From contig CAZWPF010000136.1 in the NCBI GenBank assembly GCA_964636205.1, forward strand, positions 1-5,535: a stretch of 5,535 nt of DNA, written 5' to 3'. The notes beneath the pieces were generated by a model that did no database searches, had not been told where the DNA came from, and saw only the letters and a program-made list of their open reading frames with translations. Positions 1 to 5,535 of the stretch are shown here, one piece after another (within the stretch, counting starts at the first letter, position 1; the number at the start of each line of letters is the position of its first letter). A program made the translations under genes and the position numbers. Source of the DNA: JBEBVQ01 sp964636205 (lineage in GTDB: Bacteria; Bacteroidota; Bacteroidia; Chitinophagales; Chitinophagaceae).

Positions 1-2
1 TA

Positions 3-27
3 TGAAATTGCGGCTACCGCAATTTCA
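3..27 (-). terminator. Perfect 11-bp hairpin with the TAG stop codon as its loop
   Basis: Bases 3-13 (tgaaattgcgg) and 17-27 (ccgcaatttca) are exact reverse complements. The 3-base loop 14-16 is the stop codon of the OmpA-family gene read on the minus strand, so the last codons (Leu-Lys-Leu-Arg) form one arm. It could be an intrinsic terminator of the minus-strand gene, but any T-run would lie outside the window, so that function is not shown. The pairing is certain and the role is inferred. Confidence 0.45.
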
Positions 28-2320
28 AATCCATTTCTACTCTTCTGTTTTTAGCACGACCATTCGCAGTGTTATTAGGCGCTACGAAGTTGGTAGCACC
101 AAATCCATCCGCAACTAATCGACTTGGGTCGATTCCTTTGTTGATGAAATAATCTCTAACTGCATTAGCACGGTCTTTAGACAGGCTCAGATTTTTTTCA
201 GGTTTACCTACACTGTCGGTATAACCATAGATGGTCATATCGTAATCAGTGTACTCATTTAAGATATCAACAATTTCATCCAACAATTTGGTTGATTTAG
301 GACTAATCGTATAAGTACCGGTTTGGAATTGAATAGCGGTTGCAGCAAACGCCAGACGCTTCTTCACTTCTTCACGCACCTCAGGACAGCCACGATTTTC
401 TACCGTACCGGGCACCTCAGGACATTTATCCATATGATCTGGCACGCCATCGTTATCTGTATCAGGACAACCTTGGAGGGCTATCGGACCAGCCATGTCA
501 GGACATTTATCTTCGTTATCAGGAATGCCGTCTCCATCCGTATCAGGACAACCTTTGAATTGAGCCAAGCCGGCTACGTCGGGACAAGTATCATCAATAT
601 CAACGATACCATCGCCATCCCTGTCAGGACAACCTTGAGACTCGGCAGGACCTGCTTCGGTAGGACAGCGATCTTCGCTATCAGCCAGTCCGTCGCCATC
701 AGCATCGGGACAACCCCGTGCACTTTTTGCACCAAACACATCAGGACACAAATCCTCTTTGTCAGGAATGCCATCTCCGTCTTTATCCGGGTCAGGGCAA
801 CCTTTTTGTTCGGGGATACCTTTTTCGAACGGACATTTATCGCGTCTGTTTGAAATCTGGTCACCATCAGAATCCTTCGGCTTACGCTTATACAGGATTG
901 GCAAATGCATACCGAAGTACATATTAATACCACTGGAATTATCGTTCACAAAAGCCATCACATCGTCTGTACCCACAGTGAGGAACAACAGTCGTAAACC
1001 CACACCGGCTTTGATTTCTGAACTCAGAGTATTATAGGTAACAGGCAATCCGACATCCACATATTTGGATTCAAAACGGGGCGTTACCGTCATCTGATTA
1101 AAGTAATTGGTACCGGGGTTGACGGATTTACTCATATTCATCATATACACACCGTGCACATAAAAGCCCTTCCAGATATTATAATCTGCTTGTAATACCA
1201 TGACAGTAGGCAACGCAACTGTTTGGGTACCGGTAGTATTGGTCAGTTTAAACCCACTATTATCCAATTCACTTTGCAGTTCCTCAACATTCGTGAGTTT
1301 TTTGCTAACGCTATCCACTCTCAACTTACCGCCCATAGAGGCATTATAAGAGACTGCAGATTCGTACTTGATTTTACCGATATCTAAAATAGAAACCCCT
1401 GCACGAACTTTATGCTTGCTTCTGGCTGGATTGGTTAAGCCGGTTTTCCCATCCATATCATAACGATATTTTTGGTAATTAGGACGGAATTCATACATCA
1501 AACCCAGGTCTCCACCGAAACCCTTTCCGCTATTGCTGCCGAAAAGAAAATCGAAGAAACCGGTACCACCGGTCAATTCGTCCAGTCGCTCGGAAGGATC
1601 CAGTGTATTAGCCGAGAAACTTACGTCCATCGCACTTACTTCTACAAAATCGTTGTCCCCCACGCGTTCGTACCTACCGTTGAGACCGGTGCTATTCAGA
1701 TTGTAATAGCTGATACCGCTATACATTCTGGCTGTAACACCACCATGTAAAACGTGTTTACCTTTATCCAAAATCAAACCACCCCAGGTCAGACCCACAT
1801 CACTCAATAAATGTGTGGTCAAATCAAACCCGTCATTGTCCACCACTGAAAAATTACCGTTCGGTTCTAAATTGCTACCCTTTGAAAACAAACCCGCGAT
1901 ATTGGCACTCACATCACTAATTTGGGTCATAAACCGAACACGAGTACTGAGGCCGATAGTATGCTTGTTGTTGATGGCATACATAATACCCGGACCGCGC
2001 AATTCCACAAAGGGCAACTGGACAGTCAATTGCTCGGAACCTGTCCATTTAAAATATTTACCCAATTGAAAATCGCCTCCATCAAAATCATTGATCATGG
2101 AGTTAAACGGAGCCTTTGAAACACTGTTATTTCCATAAACGTTTAAAGAGAATAAATCCAGAACCAATTTATGTCTGGAATCACTGGCAGAGGCCGGATT
2201 CAAATAAATCTGGTTGAATCCGGAATAGCTACTCCCGGAAACACCAAGGTTCTTTTGGGCGTTGGCTTGTGTGGATAAACCTATCCCTGCAGCTAACATT
2301 AGTGGTAAATACTTTTTCAT
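14..2320 (-). CDS. DUF5723/TSP3-repeat/OmpA-family cell-envelope protein
   Basis: A 768-residue protein that probably sits in the outer membrane and grips peptidoglycan. Domains in order: a signal peptide (1-21, MKKYLPLML then cleavage at ANA|Q); a beta-strand-rich region of about 26-477 with the YLNPAS motif typical of Bacteroidota DUF5723 barrels; six thrombospondin type-3 repeats of the form DxDGDGIxDxxDxCP (about 483-647), probably calcium-binding and acting as a rigid spacer; and an OmpA C-terminal domain (about 660-768) with GYTDSVG, NLSLSKDRA and NRRVE. D702 and R717 lie 15 residues apart, as do the diaminopimelate-binding pair of OmpA proteins. The frame is open upstream to a Met codon at 2404. 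I chose the ATG at 2318-2320 because it begins a clean signal peptide and because a candidate promoter lies between the two Met codons. The stop is TAG at 14-16. The gene points away from coaX and appears monocistronic as far as the window shows. The domain calls are firm; the exact cargo or partner is unknown. Confidence 0.93.
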   Translation of the reverse strand: MKKYLPLMLAAGIGLSTQANAQKNLGVSGSSYSGFNQIYLNPASASDSRHKLVLDLFSLNVYGNNSVSKAPFNSMINDFDGGDFQLGKYFKWTGSEQLTVQLPFVELRGPGIMYAINNKHTIGLSTRVRFMTQISDVSANIAGLFSKGSNLEPNGNFSVVDNDGFDLTTHLLSDVGLTWGGLILDKGKHVLHGGVTARMYSGISYYNLNSTGLNGRYERVGDNDFVEVSAMDVSFSANTLDPSERLDELTGGTGFFDFLFGSNSGKGFGGDLGLMYEFRPNYQKYRYDMDGKTGLTNPARSKHKVRAGVSILDIGKIKYESAVSYNASMGGKLRVDSVSKKLTNVEELQSELDNSGFKLTNTTGTQTVALPTVMVLQADYNIWKGFYVHGVYMMNMSKSVNPGTNYFNQMTVTPRFESKYVDVGLPVTYNTLSSEIKAGVGLRLLFLTVGTDDVMAFVNDNSSGINMYFGMHLPILYKRKPKDSDGDQISNRRDKCPFEKGIPEQKGCPDPDKDGDGIPDKEDLCPDVFGAKSARGCPDADGDGLADSEDRCPTEAGPAESQGCPDRDGDGIVDIDDTCPDVAGLAQFKGCPDTDGDGIPDNEDKCPDMAGPIALQGCPDTDNDGVPDHMDKCPEVPGTVENRGCPEVREEVKKRLAFAATAIQFQTGTYTISPKSTKLLDEIVDILNEYTDYDMTIYGYTDSVGKPEKNLSLSKDRANAVRDYFINKGIDPSRLVADGFGATNFVAPNNTANGRAKNRRVEMDLKLR
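380..874 (-). repeat. Six TSP3 repeats, 81-bp coding period
   Basis: This is the repeat block inside the OmpA-family gene. The Gly-Cys-Pro-coding unit (seen on the plus strand as a variant of caggacaacc) begins at 382, 463, 544, 625, 706 and 793. The spacing is exactly 81 bp four times, then 87 bp. The protein units are therefore 27 residues long, except the N-terminal one, which has 29. Each unit carries an Asp-rich loop (DADGDGLADSED, DRDGDGIVDIDD, DTDGDGIPDNED and so on) and a Cys-Pro pair at each end. The N-terminal unit (DSDGDQISNRRD) and the C-terminal unit (DTDNDGVPDHMD) are the most diverged. The regular period suggests expansion by tandem duplication. Confidence 0.93.
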
Positions 2321-2367
2321 ACAGAAATGGGGGTTATAAATAAAAAAAGAGAACTGTATTTGATATG

Positions 2368-2375
2368 CAAATGTA
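2368..2375 (-). promoter_or_regulatory. Candidate -7 element for the OmpA-family gene
   Basis: Read on the minus strand this is TACATTTG, an exact match to the Bacteroidota -7 consensus TAnnTTTG. It lies 47 bases before the chosen ATG, giving a leader of about 40 nt. I see no good TTG -33 element at the usual 17-23 base spacing: the nearest TTG upstream is 26 bases away, and the position 20 bases away reads TTT. The site lies downstream of the alternative Met codon at 2404, which supports the internal start. Confidence 0.45.
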
Positions 2376-2653
2376 TATAAATCAAAGTGAATTTTAAATA
2401 GCAAAAACTATCGGACAGAAAAAGTGAAAATTAAATTAAAAAAATAATAACCAACAATTTATAAAAATATAAAATTACATATTATTATTTTTGCAACATT
2501 ACAGTTAATTTTGGAATCTCTAATTAATTTGCAACTTACGCTTCAATTAATATTCAACCGATTCTTTTAATAAGTCAAATCTCCTTTCCAAAATTTTAAG
2601 GGGCCGCGAAATTACACTTTAACTTGAACAATGTGCTGCCTCGGTCATTCTAA

Positions 2654-2683
2654 TTTGATTCTAAGGATATTTACATTATTTTG
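2654..2683 (+). promoter_or_regulatory. Candidate promoter for the coaX operon
   Basis: TTTG at 2654-2657 and TTATTTTG at 2676-2683 are separated by 18 bases. This matches the Bacteroidota sigma-ABfr type consensus (TTTG, about 19 bases, TAnnTTTG) with one mismatch in the -7 box (TT for TA). A start about 7 bases downstream would leave a leader of roughly 30 nt before the coaX ATG. There is no clear Shine-Dalgarno sequence, only a purine-rich stretch (aagaaatagaagac), as is usual in this phylum. Confidence 0.5.
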
Positions 2684-2721
2684 TCCTCCCTTTCACACAC
2701 TGTAAAAGAAATAGAAGACTT

Positions 2722-3468
2722 ATGGCTAATAATCTTTGTATCGACTGGGGAAATTCTCAGGTTAAAGCAGCAATTTTTGACGAGAAAGATAATATAGTGC
2801 ATAAACAACAGTTTAGTGCTTTAGAGGCTGACCATGTGATAGATAATCTGATCGAGACTTATCAGCCTGCCGGCGGCATTCTCTGCTCAGTTGCTGATTA
2901 TCCATCTGCTCTTGAAGACACCTTGCGTGCCCGAATCGGAAAACTCATTGTTCTGGATAATAACACACCGCTTCCCGTAATGAACGCATACCATACTCCC
3001 GAGACTTTGGGCATGGATCGTTTGGCTTTAGTGGTGGGAGCAAATGCTCGTTTCCCCGACAAAAACAATCTCGTTATTTGTCTGGGCACATGCATTACAT
3101 ATAATCTGGTACAGAAGACCAAAATCTTTCGTGGCGGTTCCATCTCTCCTGGTTTGCATATGCGGTTGCAATCGATGCATGAGCATACTGACAGATTGCC
3201 TCTGGTGCCGGTCGAAGGCGAATTATTATTATTAGGCTATGATACTCATACTTCTATGCGTAGCGGGGCTATTTTTGGAATGGCTGCTGAAATAGACGGT
3301 ATGATTCGCTTGTATTCAGCACAATATCCCGACTTTAACGCCGTCTTAACGGGGGGCGATGCCGCCTTGTTTGAAGACAAATTGAAAAGTGTGATATTTG
3401 CAGACCCCGAGCTTTCTTTGAAGGGGCTAAACTTAATCCTGAAATATAATGTCCCTGTATTACGCTAA
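2722..3468 (+). CDS. coaX: Type III pantothenate kinase
   Basis: Phosphorylates pantothenate with ATP to 4'-phosphopantothenate, the first step of coenzyme A synthesis, in the cytoplasm. The 248 residues fit the usual family length. Visible motifs of the ASKHA fold: the N-terminal phosphate loop IDWGNSQVK (7-15, family DxGNTxxK); GMDR (97-100), whose Asp99 is the expected catalytic base; ICLGTCITYN (119-128, family form D-x-G-T-A-x-T-x-D); GGSISPG (138-144); a THTS segment (175-178) near the expected substrate threonine; and TGGDA (210-214). In the third motif the usual first Asp, which I recall as the ligand of the activating monovalent cation, is Cys120, and the closing Asp is Asn128. This may be a lineage variant with altered cation use. 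The ATG at 2722 puts the phosphate loop at the usual place. The gene overlaps the next one by 20 bp and is probably first in the operon. Identity is firm; activity with these substitutions is inferred. Confidence 0.95.
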   Translation: MANNLCIDWGNSQVKAAIFDEKDNIVHKQQFSALEADHVIDNLIETYQPAGGILCSVADYPSALEDTLRARIGKLIVLDNNTPLPVMNAYHTPETLGMDRLALVVGANARFPDKNNLVICLGTCITYNLVQKTKIFRGGSISPGLHMRLQSMHEHTDRLPLVPVEGELLLLGYDTHTSMRSGAIFGMAAEIDGMIRLYSAQYPDFNAVLTGGDAALFEDKLKSVIFADPELSLKGLNLILKYNVPVLR

Positions 3469-4729
3469 GCGCATTCTTTGTAGTTTAATTTTAGTTGTCC
3501 CTTCTCAGTTGGTATTGGCACAAAATTCCATTAAAGAGAATGTACCGTACACGCGCTTCGGAATAGGTGATTTACAAAACGGCACCAACGTCGCCTCCAG
3601 GGGTATGGGGTACCAAAATGCCGCTTTTTCCAGTCCGGTTTCGGTAAACTCGGAAAATCCGGCGTCATATGCTAACCTCAGATTGACCACATACGAGCTC
3701 GGCTTATACGGTTCTTCCCGAACACTGAGTAGCGGTGGCAAGGATTATACTACAGGATCTGCTACAATCGCCTATTTGAACGTGGGCATTCCGGTTGGTA
3801 AACATGCCGGAATCAACCTCGGATTGAAACCGCAATCCAGAGTTTATTACAGAATAGAACAGGATACGGTTCTTGCCAATTTGGGCAAAGACAATACCTA
3901 TATATATTCAGGAGATGGCGGACTGAACTATGCCTTTATTGGAGCAGCCGGCACCTACGGGGGGTTAAGCATTGGGGTGAATTTCGGGTACCTGTTTGGC
4001 AATACCAGATACTCCAGCGTACTACAACAAACGGGTACCGAAGAAATGCTGAGCACTGAATTTTCCAGATACGACCGTGTAGGTGGTATTTACTGGACAG
4101 GTGGAGCTATGTATGAAAACAAGCTTTCTGAAAAGCTGCAACTCCGACTTGGCGCGACTACTAGTCTGAATCAAAATCTCGATATCAGCAGAGATGAATA
4201 CCATATCAATTTCAGATCATTGGCAGGTGTGCTGGACAGAGATACCAGCGTATTTAATAAGGAAGTAAAGGGTACGGTATCCATGCCACTCTCCTATGCT
4301 TTTGGTGTGCAATTGATCGGGAACGAAATCTGGTCGGCAGGTACCGAAATCAGCATGACCCAATGGAGTCAGTACAATAGTTTTGGCAAAACAGATTCTG
4401 TCACCGACCAATCTATGAGAATTAGCGTGGGCGGTTCTTTCACCCCCAACCCAACCAGTTTGAGACAATTCTTTCAAAGAGTCACTTATCGTATCGGAGC
4501 CTATTATGGCACCGATTATATCCGTCTTAGAGATACTGATATCGACTATTATGCTATTACCTTTGGCGCCAGTCTGCCGTTTCGCAGAACCACCGACCGA
4601 ATTCATACATCATTCGAAATCGGGAAAAGAGGCACCGAAGCAAACGGTTTGATCAAAGAGAATTTTTACCGCCTATCTGTGGGTTTATCACTCAACGACA
4701 GATGGTTTATTAAACGTAAATACGATTAA
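3449..4729 (+). CDS. Outer-membrane beta-barrel protein of the coaX-lptC locus
   Basis: A 426-residue exported protein. Residues 1-24 form a signal peptide (KR at 7-8, then ILCSLILVV, cleavage probably LVLA|Q). The mature start has YTRFGIGDL (34-42) and NPASYANL (70-77), a pairing seen in Bacteroidota FadL/PorV-like barrels. The rest consists of alternating short beta-strands rich in Gly, Tyr and Ser. The end (GKRGTEANGLIKENFYRLSVG, then WFIKRKYD) is a closing-strand pattern common in this family. No catalytic motif is visible, so it is a channel, transporter or assembly factor of unknown substrate. I chose the ATG at 3449, inside the end of coaX, because any later Met loses the signal peptide. 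The 20-bp overlap suggests translational coupling. Its place just before lptC would fit an envelope or LPS-related role, but that is only context. A terminator-like hairpin follows directly. Confidence 0.85.
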   Translation: MSLYYAKRILCSLILVVPSQLVLAQNSIKENVPYTRFGIGDLQNGTNVASRGMGYQNAAFSSPVSVNSENPASYANLRLTTYELGLYGSSRTLSSGGKDYTTGSATIAYLNVGIPVGKHAGINLGLKPQSRVYYRIEQDTVLANLGKDNTYIYSGDGGLNYAFIGAAGTYGGLSIGVNFGYLFGNTRYSSVLQQTGTEEMLSTEFSRYDRVGGIYWTGGAMYENKLSEKLQLRLGATTSLNQNLDISRDEYHINFRSLAGVLDRDTSVFNKEVKGTVSMPLSYAFGVQLIGNEIWSAGTEISMTQWSQYNSFGKTDSVTDQSMRISVGGSFTPNPTSLRQFFQRVTYRIGAYYGTDYIRLRDTDIDYYAITFGASLPFRRTTDRIHTSFEIGKRGTEANGLIKENFYRLSVGLSLNDRWFIKRKYD

Positions 4730-4738
4730 GTTTTTAAC

Positions 4739-4766
4739 GGGGCATCAATTCTGGTGCCCTATTTTT
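4739..4766 (+). terminator. Intrinsic terminator-like hairpin between the barrel gene and lptC
   Basis: Bases 4739-4747 (ggggcatca) pair with 4752-4760 (tggtgccct) over 9 bp, including two G-U pairs, around a 4-base loop (attc). The sequence atttttaa follows directly. This is a standard rho-independent layout on the plus strand. It begins 10 bases after the barrel stop codon and its T-run ends 11 bases before the lptC ATG. It may end or reduce transcription within the presumed operon. Confidence 0.6.
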
Positions 4767-4777
4767 AAGCATCCTTT

Positions 4778-5332
4778 ATGCGCTGGTCTATAATAATTGC
4801 CGGAACATTTATGCTTTTTGCCTCTGCCTGTAAAAATGAAATGGAAGAAATTCAGGCATTGGCAAACAGATCGGCAATTCAGGAAGATGTAGCGCTGGAT
4901 GTCACCATTCTGTATAGCGAAGATGGTCATATTAAAGCAAGACTGCGTACTACAGAGTTCATCCGCAACGAAGTTTCCCGTCCACCATATGTCGATATGC
5001 GTAAAGGACTCCGGGTGGAGTTTTTTAATGATAGCATGAAAATCGAAAGTACCCTTACCGCCCGTTATGCTCGATACTACGAACAACAGGGGAATGTTCT
5101 GATTCGGGACAGTGTGGTTGTCATCAATAAAAAAGGGGATAAACTACAAACCGAAGAACTTATCTGGAATCAGGATATCCAACAATTTTACACCGAAAAG
5201 CCGGTTGCCATCACCACTGCCACGCAAACTATGTGGGGGGACGGATTGGAAGCTAATCAGGATTTTAGCTGGTATCGCATTCGTAACCTCAGAGGGGTAA
5301 TGATGGTGGAAAAGGATAAAATACCGGAATAA
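4778..5332 (+). CDS. lptC: LPS export ABC transporter periplasmic protein LptC
   Basis: LptC takes lipopolysaccharide from the inner-membrane LptB2FG pump and passes it to the periplasmic bridge protein LptA. The 184 residues are close to the usual length. Residues 1-17 are a hydrophobic signal ending FASA before Cys18, so this LptC is probably lipid-anchored instead of held by a transmembrane helix, as is common in Bacteroidota. The LptC fold spans about 38-175: VTILYSEDGHIKARL, GLRVEFFND, STLTARYARYYEQQGNVLIRD, VVINKKGDKLQTEELIWNQ and the signature GDGLEANQDFSWYRIRNLRG (154-173). There is no sign of truncation. The ATG at 4778 gives the lipoprotein signal directly. The gene follows the barrel gene after 48 bases that contain a terminator-like hairpin, so it may depend on read-through or on a promoter inside the upstream gene. 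Identity is strong. Confidence 0.93.
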   Translation: MRWSIIIAGTFMLFASACKNEMEEIQALANRSAIQEDVALDVTILYSEDGHIKARLRTTEFIRNEVSRPPYVDMRKGLRVEFFNDSMKIESTLTARYARYYEQQGNVLIRDSVVVINKKGDKLQTEELIWNQDIQQFYTEKPVAITTATQTMWGDGLEANQDFSWYRIRNLRGVMMVEKDKIPE

Positions 5333-5334
5333 AG

Positions 5335-5388
5335 AGAGAAAGAGAGAGCGCTAGCGCGAGCGCGAGATAGAGAAAGAGAAAGAGAAAG
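5335..5388. repeat. Purine-rich tract with 6-base period (AGNNNN x9)
   Basis: Starting three bases after the lptC stop codon, the sequence divides without gaps into nine hexamers, each beginning AG: AGAGAA, AGAGAG, AGCGCT, AGCGCG, AGCGCG, AGATAG, then AGAAAG three times. The middle holds the palindrome gcgctagcgc (5348-5357). The plus strand is almost all purine apart from the central C-containing units. It resembles a degenerate simple-sequence repeat in noncoding DNA. Its function is unknown. Confidence 0.8.
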
Positions 5389-5442
5389 TGTGATAGCTCC
5401 ATCCTCGATGTCAATATCAATTTGTTCTTTTAATAGTTACGA

Positions 5443-5472
5443 CCCCGTAGGGGCGCACTGCAGTGCGCCCTT
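5443..5472 (+). terminator. GC-rich palindrome with CCCCGTAGGGG head, REP-like or terminator
   Basis: Bases 5451-5460 (gggcgcactg) and 5461-5470 (cagtgcgccc) form a perfect 20-bp palindrome that would fold as an 8-bp stem with a tgca loop. A G-U pair and an A-U pair can extend the stem outward (5449-5472). A smaller competing hairpin, cccc-gta-gggg (5443-5453), shares the G-run. The sequence ttcatttta follows on the plus strand, an interrupted T-run, so it could terminate the coaX-lptC transcript. The strong symmetry and the CCCGTAGGGGCG head also resemble dispersed extragenic palindromes that I recall from several genomes. The structure is certain; the role is open. Confidence 0.5.
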
Positions 5473-5535
5473 CATTTTAGCGGAACGAATCCATTTTTAG
5501 CGCCGGAATCATAGCCTTGATTTTTTGGTTCTTTT
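5473..5535. other. T-rich window end, no supported gene
   Basis: The last 63 bases contain two T-runs, the longer at 5521-5526, and end in ttggttctttt. The minus strand has an open frame of 20 codons from the window edge to a TGA at 5472-5474, which is too short to call. It may be the 3' end of a gene outside the window or part of a dispersed intergenic repeat. Confidence 0.3.

Larger units (their letters stand above)
2321..2721. other. AT-rich divergent intergenic region, no gene seen
   Basis: About 400 bases separate the divergent OmpA-family gene and coaX. The part 2400-2580 is very AT-rich with A and T runs. A second exact TAnnTTTG match on the plus strand (TATTTTTG, 2486-2493) has no TTG partner and lies far from coaX. 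A short GC-rich patch (ggggccgcg, around 2600) stands out from its surroundings but forms no clear hairpin. I see no ORF with coding character, tRNA or riboswitch here. Beyond the two candidate promoters listed separately I can assign no function. Confidence 0.6.

Noticed and set aside
323..853. 176-codon open frame on the plus strand with a repetitive predicted protein
   Set aside because: It lies antisense to the TSP3 repeats. Its repeats follow from the 81-bp period of the real gene, and the minus-strand protein has clear domains throughout.
2321..2404. 28-residue N-terminal extension of the OmpA-family protein from the upstream Met codon
   Set aside because: The internal Met begins a normal signal peptide, and a TACATTTG promoter element lies downstream of the upstream Met codon, so the extension is probably not transcribed or translated.
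2486..2493. Exact TAnnTTTG match (TATTTTTG) on the plus strand
   Set aside because: There is no TTG element at the right distance, the region is AT-rich enough for chance matches, and it lies more than 200 bases from coaX.
4745..5086. 113-codon minus-strand open frame opposite lptC
   Set aside because: It is antisense to a clearly recognised lptC, and its predicted protein shows no family resemblance that I can see.
5335..5388. CRISPR array or direct-repeat cassette
   Set aside because: The units are only 6 bases long with no spacers, so this is a simple-sequence tract.
5472..5534. Open minus-strand frame of 20 codons ending in TGA at the window edge (ends GFVPLK)
   Set aside because: A frame this short is expected by chance, and its neighbourhood looks like intergenic repeat DNA.

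Overview
The window looks like chromosomal DNA from a member of the Bacteroidota, most likely the Chitinophagales/Sphingobacteriales side (the phylum is well supported, the order is a guess). Reasons: a DUF5723-type barrel fused to thrombospondin type-3 repeats and an OmpA domain; an LptC that appears to be a lipoprotein, of the Bacteroidota type; the gene order coaX, outer-membrane barrel, lptC; matches to the Bacteroidota sigma-factor consensus (TTTG / TAnnTTTG); and no convincing Shine-Dalgarno sequences.

Layout. Positions 14-2320 (minus strand) encode a 768-residue cell-envelope protein: signal peptide, beta-barrel-like region, six calcium-binding-type TSP3 repeats, and a C-terminal peptidoglycan-binding OmpA domain. 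Its stop codon lies in the loop of a perfect 11-bp hairpin. Positions 2321-2721 are an AT-rich divergent intergenic region with a candidate promoter for each flank. On the plus strand come three genes: coaX (type III pantothenate kinase, 2722-3468), an outer-membrane beta-barrel protein that overlaps coaX by 20 bp (3449-4729), and lptC (4778-5332). A terminator-like hairpin sits between the barrel gene and lptC. The last 200 bases hold no convincing gene: a purine-rich tract with a strict 6-base period (5335-5388), a strong GC-rich palindrome next to a CCCCGTAGGGG element (5443-5472), and a T-rich end that may be the edge of a dispersed repeat.

How the genes work together. Three of the four proteins belong to the envelope: an OmpA-type anchor between outer membrane and peptidoglycan, a barrel, and an LPS-transport component. 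CoaX makes the first committed intermediate of coenzyme A. Its link to the envelope genes is positional (overlap, shared orientation) and matches a gene order I recall from other Bacteroidota.

I see no mobile element, CRISPR array, tRNA, rRNA or defence system. Most of the window is ordinary core genome. The items most worth a second look are the CoaX active-site substitutions, the hexanucleotide-period tract, the hairpin around the stop codon, the hairpin inside the presumed operon, and the GC-rich palindrome.
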